A stretch of 64,000 bases of DNA. It comes from Simmondsia chinensis. Its lineage: Eukaryota > Streptophyta > Magnoliopsida > Caryophyllales > Simmondsiaceae. The position numbers and the translations under genes were made by a program. The stretch is taken from the NCBI GenBank assembly GCA_018398585.1, contig JAGTTD010000008.1:12598501-12662500 (forward strand), in the 5' to 3' direction. Shown one piece after another: positions 44,345-55,820 of the stretch. Each line of letters begins with the position of its first letter. Position 1 is the first letter of the stretch. The notes under the pieces are model-generated. The model was not told the DNA's origin, did not search any database, and saw only the letters and a program-made list of their open reading frames with translations.

Positions 44345-46397
44345 TTATATGGTCACACTGCCTAACTTGTAATAGCATACTCTTTTGCATATTAACTTAT
44401 CCATCCCTTGCATGAATTTAAATAAGAAAATCGTTTTCAAGATCTATGATTTTCTCTTAAGACCATACAAATCGCGTTAATATATCTCTAGCATTCGCTC
44501 AATTTGTGATGTTTATCACTCTACCAATCAGCATAAATCTCCTCCCAGACTTATTATGAATCATTAGAGGCTTTGAATGGTGATCAAGCATTCAATACTC
44601 ACGAAGAACAATGATAAACACTCAAACAACACAATAAACAAACTTTGAGTATGTTGAATTAGAAAATAGCGCATATTACAATTTAGGCTACATCATAGCC
44701 TTTGAAAGAAAAATTTGTTCATGCTAGACATAATATAAAGCAAAATTAAGAAAAAATCCCTAAACTTAAAGAAAGAAAGGATAGAAAAGAACTTGAAAAT
44801 ATGAAATTACAAACCAAACTTTTCTTCCGTCACCTCTCCTCCGGCTCACAGTTTCTCCTTAGTTTTTCTAATTTTATTTGGATTTTGCTAGTTGAATGAT
44901 GATCCAACACTCTCCCAAGCACCGCTTTTTATAGCACATGAGGTTGCAAATTCATGAGAAAAAAAATTATATCAACTTCATTCTCATTTGCTAGCTTTGA
45001 CGCCCACTCTGCGAGTTGCTACAACTTGGATACTTCAGCTTCTTTTTTCATTTTTTCACCCTTGCAACCACTCAGAATCAGTCTTAATTGTAAGTTGTAT
45101 GTGTTCCTGAGGTTTTAAAGTAGATCTTGCCTTTGATTTGCTCAAATTGCCGCCCCTTCTTGCAAGTTGTGACAAGTTGTTTGTGATCTTGTTCTTCCCT
45201 TTCTAAACCATGTGAAATTGATGTATTTTACCATTTTTTGCTTTTGTTTGATATATCTTGCTTCCATTTGTTGATATTGATGGTAAAACATGCAAGATTT
45301 AGCACAAAAAGAGTGTTTTTGCAAAGAAATAACAATAGAAACGAAAGCGAGCAAAAGCGATGAAAATTAGATACAGAAAGGCTTGTAATTGAACCTAAAA
45401 GATACGAATAATTACATACTAAATTGGACTTATCAAAATATCTCAAAACTTAAATCTTGTCATCCTCGAGCTAGGCTAAACACTAAAGCACAGGATGTCG
45501 TGCTTTTTAAGAACATTATCACAATTCAAAGTAAGAATACTTCTATTAGAAAAGAATGATCGAGGATCATTATCTTAAGGTTCTAAAGGCAAAACAATCG
45601 TTCTAAGGAAAAACCTATCAATCACATAGGTTAATGAATTCAAAAGTTAGCTAAGCAAATTATGTTTATCTATTCTTTCTAATTTCAAGACATTCAAACT
45701 GAATAGATGACAAAAATCCTGCCACTCATAACAAGACTTTTCAGTAATGCCCAATACTAAAAATTATTCACAAAATTTCTCTTCCTCACTTTTTTCATAT
45801 TTATAAATATTTTTTTGGAATGAGGAGCTGGTTTGTCCCAGCCAACCCCAGCCCATGAGTATATCTTCAGCGAGAATCGAACTCCTGACCTTTGGGCGAT
45901 GACCGCATGGGTAAGAGACACCACCAACTAAGATGCCTTCAAGATGATAGCATGAGTATATCGTCAGCGAGAATCGAACTCCTGACCCCTGGGCAATGAC
46001 CGCATGGGTAAGAGAGCCAACAACTTAGACGCCCTCGTGATGTGCTCGAGCTCAAAATTTGTAGTGATTCATAATGAGTATATCCTCAACGAGAATCGAA
46101 CTACGGACCCTTGGGCGATGACAGCAGGGGTAGGAGATGCCACCAACTGAGAGACCCTCAATATTTTCCGTTTTCTTTTTTCTTTTACTTAGACAGGTAT
46201 AATTTTTCAAAATCTATTACAAAAATGATAATCTTAATGCAACCTGTTCTAATTTGAGCGTCTTTTAATTAGAAAGAAAGGTAAAATAGCCATGCTAATT
46301 AGTGAACCAAAATACCATGGTTTTATTAAGATAATGCCTTAAAATAGATCATGCATTGAGATTAGAACACAAAGACAATTGATTATCAGTTGGTTGG
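44345..46397 (-). mobile_element. second copy of the non-autonomous Athila/Tat-like element, truncated
   Basis: The inverted sequence matches 37993-39400 (LTR, here 44345-45435) and 41755-42662 (internal, here 45436-46397). Right LTR edge: ...ACTTATCA at 45435 with the purine tract beyond. Three tRNA-like modules lie 422 bp from the LTR. The 5' half, including gag remnant, primer site and 5' LTR, is absent; the LTR also lacks its outer roughly 370 bp. Edges abut the copia pol and the gag part of another gypsy element. Confidence 0.8.
45857..46163 (-). repeat. three tandem tRNA-like modules
   Basis: Units near 45857-45941, 45954-46040 and 46076-46163, read on the minus strand. Shared text: CTCAGTTGGTGGC (A-box-like), CTTACCCATGCGGTCATCGCCC, GGAGTTCGATTCTCGCTGA (B-box-like), GATATACTCAT. 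They are close copies of each other and of the two units at 42062-42241. Confidence 0.72.
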
Positions 46398-47244
46398 TCA
46401 TCTTATCCCACTGTTATGCTAGCACCAGGAGCTTGACCCTAATCTGGAGGTCGATCCTGTGGCCCAACCGCTACACTGGCAATGAGGGGTGGTTCCCTTC
46501 TTAGAGGTTGGCCCAACGGGTTGGCGGGCAACATAATTCTAACACTTGACGATGCTTACTGCCTGTTAATTTGAGCCCGAAGTCCAACAATCTAATCATC
46601 AAACCTCCTGCTCTATTGTTGCATTTGATCAGACAGCTTCTAATCATGCTCCGATTACATCACCTTCACTTGAGTAAACATCTGCTCCATTTGTGTCTTA
46701 AGCATTTCCTTCATTTCCTCTCTTAATTGAGAGATAGTAAGATACTCCGGGTTTGGGGTAGCTGCTCCTTCCACAACCGCTGCATAAGTCACATTTGGAT
46801 CCACATTAGCTGCAGCTACTGCATTTGCAGCTCCAGCTCTTGTGGTTACACAACCAGCCATTAGTGAATGCTCAATTCAATGATCGGATCCAACCCAATG
46901 AAAGCAACCAGCTCTGATACCAAATGTTAAGCTTCAAGAAGGACCTTAAGCTTAACTTAGTGATAGGATAGGATATAGATGTGAAAGAAGGGAATGGGGA
47001 TGAGGATTAGAGAAGAATTAAGATGAGAGAAAGAAAATATCCCAATGAGATAATTTGTATGTTTTTCTTGAATACCTCTCTCTTCCATACACTTTAGATT
47101 TAATACTACTTCTAAGTATATTTTTTGGGCTAGAACATAGCTAATTCCACTTTGGACCTAAGCCCAACAACAAAACTTACGACCTTTTACACTTATTTAC
47201 AAGCCAAGCGACCCAAAATTAGACAAATATCTCAGTTTATGACA
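46398..47244 (-). mobile_element. element D: short-LTR gypsy element, 5' part only
   Basis: LTR 46925-47244 (320 bp, TG...CA), primer site TGGTATCAGAGC at 46911-46922 and the start of gag (46655-46861; MAGCVTTRAGAANAVAAAN, then a helix-prone MKEMLKTQMEQMFTQVKVM). It is inserted in the reverse transcriptase of element E right after LAKLDL (47245). The rest of gag, pol and the second LTR are gone; at 46398 the sequence passes into the inverted non-autonomous element. Confidence 0.75.
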
Positions 47245-47789
47245 AAGTCCAACTTCGCCAATATAGTCGAATTCTGCAATTGATCAAGCAAGTCATCCAA
47301 TCTTAGAATAGGGTGTCGATAACATACTGTATCTTGTTTACAGCCCTACTATAAACACACACTTGCCCACGACCATCCTTCTTTAACGTCAACAGAGCTA
47401 GCATCGCGCAAGGACTCAAGCTCTCCCTGATAAACCCTTTGTTGTGAAGCTCCTCCACTTGGCGTTTCAACTCCTCATGCTCCAATGGACTCCTACGGTA
47501 ATGAGGCCTATTCTGTAAGGCTGCACCCGGGATTAGATCAATGCCTTGTTGTATGTCCCATAATGGCAGCAGTGTATCCGGTAACTCTTTTTGAAAAACA
47601 TCAGCATGCTCTTTCAACAAGGCGGTAACCTTGCTCGGTATCCCTCTTGGACTCAAATTACTCTCCTTTCCAATCAGCACGAAGATGATCTTGGTGTCGC
47701 AAACCTCTTTGGTGAACATAGCTTGTCCTTGTATACTTGGGTGTTGAGCTATTAAAGCTCATGATGCCACATCCTTCTTGGGAACCAAG
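47245..47789 (-). pseudogene. pol: element E pol, linker and N-terminal reverse transcriptase
   Basis: Reads HADVFQKELPDTLLPLWDIQ, then HYRRSPLEHEELKRQVEEL, then FIRESLSPCAMLALLTLKKDG near 47360-47430 and, after a shift, RLDDLLDQLQNSTILAKLDL up to 47245. This is the reverse transcriptase entry of a Ty3/gypsy element. The active site would follow but is replaced by element D. On the other side the MULE separates it from the protease. Confidence 0.82.
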
Positions 47790-48665
47790 AGACAAAAGCC
47801 CCATTTTGGTCACCCAACTCAAAATTTGGAAGTTTTGGTCACCTAAATCTTAAAAAATGTTCCATTTGGTCACCAAAGTCATTTAGAATTGGACAAATTA
47901 GTTACCAAACTCAAATTTTAGATAATTTGGTCACTCAACTCCTAATTAAAATCTCATTTAGTCACCCAAGTGGTTTAAAATTGACAAATTAGTCACTTAA
48001 ATCATATTTTGAAAGATTCGATCACATAACTTCTAATAGAAATTTATTTAGTCACCCAAGTAGTTTAAAATGGACAAGTTGGCCACCCAAATCAAAATTC
48101 GAAAAACTCTATTTTCCAACTTTAAAAGAATATATTTGATCACTTACGTGATTTAAAAATGATAAGATATAAAATATTTTTAATTTGAGCACTAAAATTT
48201 ATAAAGATAAAAAAAAATTAGTAATATATGAATTTTTTGAGCAGTTATGGCTATTTTAAATACTTTTTCGACAATATACATTAATATTGCAATATTTATA
48301 ATCTTTTATTAATTATATTATTTAGTGTGAAGGGCATAAATACCCATATTTCTAACAATATCAAAATATCAAAAAAAATATGAATTATAAACTATTAAAC
48401 AATATCAATAAAAATTACTTCACTAATTAATATTTTTAAATAAAGTGGTTCCAGTTCTTATAGAATCAGAAAAAGTAGGTACATAGTAAACGTAGAGCAT
48501 TTTAGCTATCCCTAGTGCATAGAGCATCTAAATCTACCCAATATAATCAAAAAATCATAATCCATCCATCTTTATAACCAAAAATACAAAAAATTGCATA
48601 CGATGACAAAAATCATTATAACTTTCCCTAAAGGCGCATTTAACATGAGATTCAATCAACAAAAA

Positions 48666-48754
48666 ACACCCCAAGGGGGAAGGCTACGTACATCTACCCT
48701 CCCCCGACCCCGCTTTTGCGGGAACCCTTGAGGCACTAGGGTAGTTGTTGTTGT
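48666..48754 (+). mobile_element. SINE fragment (Au-like) inside the MULE
   Basis: 89-bp insert flanked by perfect 16-bp duplicates (ATTCAATCAACAAAAA at 48650-48665 and 48755-48770). The insert reads GGCTACGTACATCTACCCTC..., GACCCCGC...GCGGGA, ends GTAGTTGTTGTTGT. The 3' region with TTG repeats fits the Au family of plant SINEs. The tRNA-related head is missing, as in a 5'-truncated insertion. Confidence 0.8.
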
Positions 48755-48996
48755 ATTCAATCAACAAAAACAGAAACACATGTTCAATTAGTTCTTTAAG
48801 AATCGTCCTCTTGTCCTTCCACATATGCTTCATGGTCGACAATAGTTAGCATTCTGTTTGCAACAAGTTCAATCAGAAGGATAATTTTCTTAGATATCTC
48901 CATGTTGACTTTGCCTCTTCACCTACTGTGGGGCAACATGTTGGTTTAGGAGAAGGGGAAAAATCTACTTTCTCTCAAAGAGGGAACATAAGTTAG

Positions 48997-51501
48997 CTAA
49001 GTATCCAATAAAAAGTATACTGATAGTTTGCCAAGTGTTGACTGAGATTGCTGTGTCGGAAAATGTGCTTGTAGGCCTTCATTTTGAGAATCAAGTTGAA
49101 GCTTTTTGCAATAGGTTTTGTTATGACCTTTGCCACCACATGAACTACAAGTAATAGTTCCTCCTCTTTTGCTCACCTTACCACTCTTCTTAGACTCATT
49201 TGCTTATTTACTTCTCTTCTTCTTCGGCTTATGCATACATTTGATATAATCAGGTGCTTCGATTGGTCTTTTGTATACCATGATGATACATATTCCTCTG
49301 GTTGGTATCTTTGGAACAATGTAGTCGCAACTGCGTGAGCACAAGGAATACCATACAAATCCCATGCTCTACATGCACATGTCTTCTCTACCAAGTCCAA
49401 AATATACTTGTCTCCCCATAATCCGCTATTAACTTCAAAGCACAAACCCCCATTATATTGAACATGTCACTTCCATCCTTGATTTTTATATTTCTCCAAT
49501 TCTTTGACATATTGTAATATCCTTATTACCTATTTCATCTCTCTTTCTCCGCAACCTTTGCATGGCAAGCTCACTAATACCTTCTAGCATGCTAAGGATA
49601 GGCTTACCTCGAGCTTCAGGGATGACGCCGTTGAAAACCTCATTCATAGTATTGTCAATCGAGTCACAAGAAGAATGAGTTGGAAAAAATAGCCCTTGAC
49701 CAATATTTGGGTGGAGTGTGATCTCACAAATAAGTAGCAGCTTCTGCATCTATCTCTTCAAGCTCTTTGAGATTGTCTTCAAATTGATTAGGATGAGTAG
49801 ACTTCACTAACCTCCAAAAGAATTGGTGATATAATAATCCCTTCCATCTTTTCCTCAAATTTGCATAGATGTGCCTCGCACAATATCTATATTCAACTAA
49901 AGGAAAGAGTTCATCAATAGCATCTATCAAGCCCTGCAATTAAAATTTTCAAGTAAAACATATTAGTAATGAAATAAAAAATTAAATGAACTACAAAAGA
50001 ATATATTAAACATACCTTTTGTGGGTCTGAAATCAAAGTCCATCCATCCCCACTATCAAGTTTCACATCATTGTTCAAATGTTGTAAAAACCACATCAAC
50101 GAGACATGATTTTCCTTTCAACTACAGCCCAAACAATTGGGAACATTTGATTGTTCCCATCCCTACCAACAGCTGCCAAAAGTTGACTTGAAATCTGACC
50201 TTTCAAGAAACAACCATCCAGGCCAATCACCTTTCTGCACCCCTCTAAAAAATCCCTTCTTTAAGGAATCAAAACAAGCATAGAATCTTTGAAATTTGTA
50301 AGGGTCATCATGTGTAAAATGAATTTCCACTGAATTTCCTACATTCACCCTCTTAATCTCAACAGCATAATCCCACAATTTAGAATATTATGCGTCATAG
50401 GTCCCTTGTATCAATTTAAATGCCTTTCGCTTTGCGACTTTGCACATTTTTAGAAAGACTTCCACATTATGCTCTTCATCAACGGTTCTTTTAAAGTTCC
50501 TATCTTTCCATTATGGATTCTTTATTCTATTCAAAAGCCAAGTAGAAGAAACTCGCCTATTCCCTCTAGCCCTCCCACATGAATGATCTTCCAAAGGTTT
50601 GCTATTCAAAAGCCATGTTTCTTCACCTTGCATCTTAGAAAACCATACTCACCATTCACAATTCAAACATTTCACATGAAGTCTTTTCTTACCATTTTTA
50701 ATAGCTTTAAAGCATAGCCATGACAAATTGAATATTCAATTATTGCTCTCTTAATTTGTTTTGAATCAATGTATTTTGTTCCCACTTCAAATGATATTTG
50801 ATCAAGCCTCAAGTCCTCATTAAATTCAAGACAAGCATCATCTTCTTCTTCATCAATAGATGACCTCTCATCGTCTAACTCTACATAGTCACTATAATGT
50901 GCATTTGTCTCATACGGGCTAGTATCGTTAGCGACATCAACTTGGGGCCTCTTCTCCTAGTCTTTAACCTTTCGTCTCAGTTCTACTAGCTCGTCATCAT
51001 CATCTTCACTTTCCCTTTTTCATCTACCTGTTCATTATCATCGTCACAACCTAAAGCACCATAACGATCCTCATTGCTTGTGACATCATCTATTAAATTC
51101 ACCTCTTGTCGAACCTTATGTTGATCAGTTGATCTAGGAGGGATAGCCTTTTGAATTTTTCCGTTAGCTTCATGTTCAATGTATAAATGAACTTTTCCAA
51201 ATTCCAGCAACAATATCTTAAGACATTCCCAATTCTCTTTACACAACAACCTGCGCCCTTACTCTAAGTTCAAGCTAGGAATGCAATAATAAATGTTTTC
51301 AATATTTTTAGACCCCAAGTTATTAATAATGCCACATACTTCATCGAGGGAAAGATTTTCGCATACAATTTCAATCATTTTACAAGTCTCACCAACATAA
51401 GCTAGAATAGAATCGTTCACAAAACGCCCTCCATGATGAATGAATAATTGCCCGCGCATCTTCACACTTAAAAGATTGACACTAATAAGTAAATAGTACA
51501 A
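48997..51501 (-). pseudogene. MuDR-type transposase
   Basis: Opening FIHHGGRFVNDSILAYVGETC (51259-51501) and an acidic linker are followed by the MuDR domain (FEVGTKYIDSKQIKRAI..., near 50790). The catalytic part has LDGCFLKG near 50200, then GDGWTLISDPQK, a GT-AG intron at 49934-50015, then EYRYCARHIYANLRKRWKG and NTMNEVFNGVIPEARGKPI. The SWIM zinc finger follows (CACRAWDLYGIPCAH, 49340-49385), and after two shifts a CCHC knuckle (TCSSCGGKGHNKTYC) near 49130-49175, stop at 48997. Domain order is that of plant MuDR transposases. Stops near 50390 and 50520 and shifts make it inactive. Confidence 0.88.
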
Positions 51502-52018
51502 AATATGTATAACATTTGCAAAAAAGAAAAATTATATTTGAAGATTGTTAATGAACACAATGATAAAGCAGCAGTAACACATTATTCATATAGATTAAGA
51601 AGATGCACTATAAAGGATTATAAGCATTATTAGCAAAATTGCAACTAGAACTATTTCTAGTGAAATCTCAATTTAGAATACTACAATGAGATTTGCTAGA
51701 AGAAATATTCGAATGACCTTTCTCAAACACTAAAAACTGTAAACCCTACTTGTAAATAAAACACCAATAAGAGAAATTTTAAGATCAAAATACAAAATAC
51801 CTGACTAATCTTGTTAGAGCACCAAAAGATTTGTGTGAAAGAAATTGTAAAATTTGTGAAAGAGTTGGGGGGTGGGGATTTCAAAGAAATGGTTTGGGAG
51901 GGAAGGGCTTTGCAGTGAAAATGGGTTTTTTTTTTTAGGGGGCGGGATATGATTTTTTTAATAACTTGGCGGGTAAATTCAGTGAATTTAAACAGTGAAT
52001 TTAATCAATTTTATATCG
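51502..52018. other. MULE 5' leader region
   Basis: AT-rich DNA between the first visible transposase codon and the right terminal repeat. It probably holds the promoter; no gene is seen. Confidence 0.5.
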
Positions 52019-52218
52019 CTTGGGTGACTAAATGAGGTTTTAGTTAGAAGTTGAGTGACCACATTATAAAAAATTTGAGTTGAGTGACTAATTTATCCAA
52101 TTTTAAAAGACTTTTGTGACCAAATATAACATTTTTAAAGAGTTGGGTGACTGAAACTTCAAAATTTTTAGTTGGGTGACCAACTTGTCCATTAAGTGAC
52201 CAAAATGGGACTTTTGTT

Positions 52219-53801
52219 GGAACCAAGATGATCTCAGTTCCCTCGATGATGAAGCTATATGTGTTCTTTTGTCCGTCATGGATGGCACTCCTATCATATT
52301 GCCATGGGCACCCCAATAACAGATGGCAAGCTTCCATGGTGACCATGTCACACTAAACCCCATCCCTGTACTTCACTCTAATTGAAAAATTAACCGATCC
52401 GCATTTAGACATAGTTACCTGATATCCCTCCATGAGCCACGATAGCTTGTAGGGACTTGTATGAGTTTTCATCTTCAGCCCTAGCTTACCAACTGCCTCT
52501 TGGGATATTATGTTCCCACAGCTTTCCAAGTCTATCATCATGCAGCACACCCTACCGCCAATGATGCAGGTTGTCTAGAAGATGTTATTCGTCAGCCATC
52601 TATCTCACGATTCTTCTCTTGGCACAAAACAAGCATTGCAGATCACAAGTAGGCGTCCTTCGTCACCTGCCACAGCGTCTTCTTCCGATGGTGCTAGCTT
52701 GGTTTGGGATTCTTCCTCACTAACCTTGCCATCCTCTCCGCGAAGTTCCTTGATGAAAAGACCCTTCCTGGGCCTGTTACCCTTATGACACTCAGCGGTG
52801 TGATGTCCCTCCTCTCCACACTTGAAGCAACGGGTTCTTGATGTACCTGCCAAGCCCTGAAATATCGGTTTACCAGTATTAGTGACTACTGGCCTATTCT
52901 ATGGGTTCTGGTTTGGCTCCATTCTCAATTGGTCCAACTTGGCGTCGCCTCTGCTATTGCTCAACATCGACGAACCTCCAGCTTGCTTCCGAGATGGAAA
53001 AGATGTCGAACATGTTCAACACCTTCTGTGTGGACTCCTTCAATCCACCAAGATAACGATCCGGTAATTACTCTCCTATCTCTGCCAAGTCATTCCGAGT
53101 GATTAACGAGTAGGACTTCGCCGTATACACTTCCATGGATCTAGAGCCCTGATGCAACCCTTGCAGTCTTTGATTCATCATCCTGGCATGATTATGAGGC
53201 AAGATGGCACCTCTCATGTGGGTCTTCATCTTCTTCCATGATTCTATCTTCACCTTCCCTTGGCGAAGCTTTATATGCTTCTGCTGTTGCCACTAGGCGG
53301 CTGCCCTATCCTGTAGCCGAGTAGTGTCTAATGGAGCCAGCTTTCTCTTTGGCACCTCTCTCAATTCGAGAACTTCTTCTACAACGACAAGCCAATCCCA
53401 AAAATCATCCGAACAACCTCCTCCATCAAACTCCAAGATTCAATCCAAAGACCGAATTCCCACCACCGATCAACAAAGTCGTGGGTGCTACCAGTATCGG
53501 ACCAATGCCCCCATGGCCTAGAATCCAGTAGCTTAGCATCCGGGAATCGATTTTAGAAGCTCCTACCTCTCTCCTCTTCCTCACCTAGTGTCGGCGGGTG
53601 TTGGGGCTAGGTTCCGGCGTTTGCTCATGATTTTCCCCTAGTTGAATTCAGCAATGCTCGATTCACCAAAATCTCTCATCCATATCCTCGAACCTCCCCT
53701 CGTTTTTCCGTTGTATATCTCACTAGTAAACATCTTCGACGGCGACATTCCTCTATCGCCCACGGGCCATCTCAGAAGTTGTTCTGAGCTCTGATATATA
53801 C
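52219..53801 (-). pseudogene. gag: element E gag and protease
   Basis: Gag core: RQGKVKIESWKKMKTHMRGA, then HQGSRSMEVYTAKSYSLITRNDL (53068-53253). The CCHC zinc knuckle is intact (CFKCGEEGHHTAEC, 52790-52830). Protease-like part: VCCMMIDLESCGNIISQEAV near 52500-52550, where the usual DSGS reads DLES, so the active site is altered; then MEACHLLLGCPWQYDRSAIHD (52270-52340). The frame continues across the MULE (..EIILVP then KKDVAS). A degenerate primer site GCTCTGATATAT lies at 53788-53799. Confidence 0.8.
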
Positions 53802-54194
53802 TGATGCAGTACGTAAGTGGAAATTAGGGAAATGGAAAGGATTCTAAAATTAAAATAATGGGAACAAAAGTACTCAATTTCTCATAACCCGAGAAAGAGA
53901 GAAAACTCTGAAATATAGAAATAAATCTAAAAATTGAATGAAAGTTAAGCCCTAGATTTCCTCTGGCTTAAATAGATAAGCTATTAGACTAAGAATCAAA
54001 ATATTATGAGATAATTCAAAATTTAAATCTAAAACTTACCCTAATCCTATATAAAATCAAACCTGTTAGTTGCCTGCCTTCGCATCTTCGTAACCGTCAA
54101 CACTTGTACCTGCTGAGCTATACCCGCAACTGATCCCACTAAGTCTATAGCGGGCTTCTTCACTTACTCACCCATGATTTCCTTGGGAACCTTC
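53802..54194 (-). repeat. element E 5' LTR, cut by the element at 54195
   Basis: Starts TGATGCAGTACG two bases from the degenerate primer site. 393 bp are present. No continuation is obvious after 57502, and the flanking bases there give no target duplicate. Confidence 0.6.
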
Positions 54195-54776
54195 TGTTAT
54201 GCTCGGGATTGAATCCCAAACATAAGCCAAATAAAATTGAGATTGATGATAGTATGAGATGAGAAAGAAATGAATTGAGATGAGAAACTAGAGAAATAGG
54301 GATGAGAAATAGAAGAGTTAGATGAGAGAGAAAAGGTTTGATCTCAAAAGAGATATTTGTTGATATTTCATTGAATGATCTGAAAATTACACTCAACTAC
54401 TACTTATAGGCAATCTAAGACATTGAAACTAGACATTAACTAACTAACCGACTTACTAACAAAATGTCTAACTAATACTAAAATATCTTCTAACTAACTC
54501 TAAAATATCTAACTAACTCCCTAGCTTAGCGCCAAGTATCAAAACAGCAGCATGCTTACTGCAGGACTTATTACAGCTGCGAACACAAGAATTACAAGAG
54601 AAATGAGCAGCTTATTAACACCTTATAGCTAGAACCACACTTAACCAAGACTATTACAACTTCTTAAGTGAACAGCATCACTTAACAGCCCTAAACAACT
54701 ACCAGCAGTAGCACACCAGCCCCAAACAGCCACACAGCCAATAACAGCTCAAATCTTGACTTCTCGGATCATAACA
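54195..54776 (-). repeat. 3' LTR of the element at 54195-57502
   Basis: TGTTATGCTCGG to GGATCATAACA. It carries a segment (GCGCCAAGTATCAAAACAGCAGCATG, near 54530-54555) lacking in the other LTR, explaining the length difference. Confidence 0.9.
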
Positions 54777-54988
54777 TTCCCTTTCCCTTGAAAACGTTCT
54801 TGTCCGCAAGAATGGAAGAGAGTTGAGACTCTGAAGATCACTTGTTGCTATAGAAGGAAGCTTGATTGTGCTGAATGGCTTTGCAAATTCATACACCTTG
54901 TTGATGCAGATTTTGAAGTAACTCCAGCCCAAGGTCCTGTTGTTATTGCTTTCATCTGAAGAAAAGCACTCATCCGGTGGTTTGCACA

Positions 54989-55468
54989 TTAAGAGGACTT
55001 ATTGCTTAAGAAAGGATAGCTCAAATGATGAGCGCTTGCTGAATTCATGCAACTAGAGGTACATCTAAGTACTGCAGTCCTGTACGCAACTAAACACACA
55101 AGTATGCTACTTGTTTCTGCACAATGCTTGAGTTTGGACGTACTGTATCCTTCTGATGGTCTGCATTGATCAAACCAAGCTAGCCAAACATCAATCCCAC
55201 ACCCTTGTGTCCGCATTTGAATCTGATTCAACCCATCACTTAGCTGAATCGGAATATTTCTTTGCACTGGAATAAGAACAGAACACCCCTCTGTAGAGTT
55301 AGCTTGTACTGCTGCAAAATCAGCTCGATTTCTTACTGATTTTATGCCAAAGCTCACTGAATTCCTCCTTCGTCTTGCTAACTTCATCAACCTTTTCATC
55401 CAAGAAAATGCTCCCAATCCATCCATCAACCACAACACCTTCTTGGGCCACTTCATATTTTCCTTCAA
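54989..55468 (-). CDS. 159-codon frame of unknown function
   Basis: Opens with MKENMKWPKKVLWLMDGLG, is Arg/Lys-rich in the first third (LMKLARRRRNS) and has CGIDVWLAWFDQC in the middle. The region upstream spells GRPPEFLLLKPNEVLL near 55490-55535, echoing GRPPE/GRPPD in the related copy at 6189-7705. No known domain is recognised. The segment is family-specific sequence in the position of pol. Confidence 0.35.
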   Translation of the reverse strand: MKENMKWPKKVLWLMDGLGAFSWMKRLMKLARRRRNSVSFGIKSVRNRADFAAVQANSTEGCSVLIPVQRNIPIQLSDGLNQIQMRTQGCGIDVWLAWFDQCRPSEGYSTSKLKHCAETSSILVCLVAYRTAVLRCTSSCMNSASAHHLSYPFLSNKSS

Positions 55469-55820
55469 GAAATCATAAGACTAGTTCAATAATACTTCAT
55501 TTGGCTTGAGAAGTAAAAATTCAGGAGGCCTTCCTTGATATTCCAAGATTGGCTTTTCCTTCATTCTCACTTTCTTGTTTGAATAGCATTTCTTGCGACA
55601 CAAGTGAATGACCAAACTGATCATAGAACCTTGCTACATCTTGAACTTCAAATGCAACTTCCAAATACTCATGACTTCAATGCATACTTGATATTCTTGA
55701 TCTGTAACCTGCAGTGGCTCAACTTCACCCCCAATTGCTACAGCAGCTGTAGAACAAAGCTTCTGAACTTGAGCTAAATCCAAATGTTGCATTTGTTGTT
55801 GTACTTGCATCCTTCAAGGC

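Larger units (their letters stand above)
47790..52218 (-). mobile_element. MULE (MuDR-type) DNA transposon with long repeat-containing TIRs
   Basis: Perfect 9-bp target duplicates GGAACCAAG (47781-47789, 52219-52227). The terminal inverted repeats begin AGACAAAAGCCCCATTTTGG and AACAAAAGTCCCATTTTGG and extend about 200-330 bp; they are built of short units with GGTCACCCAA(C/A)T. Between them lies a decayed MuDR transposase gene on the minus strand and a SINE. The element is inserted between protease and reverse transcriptase of element E. Confidence 0.93.
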
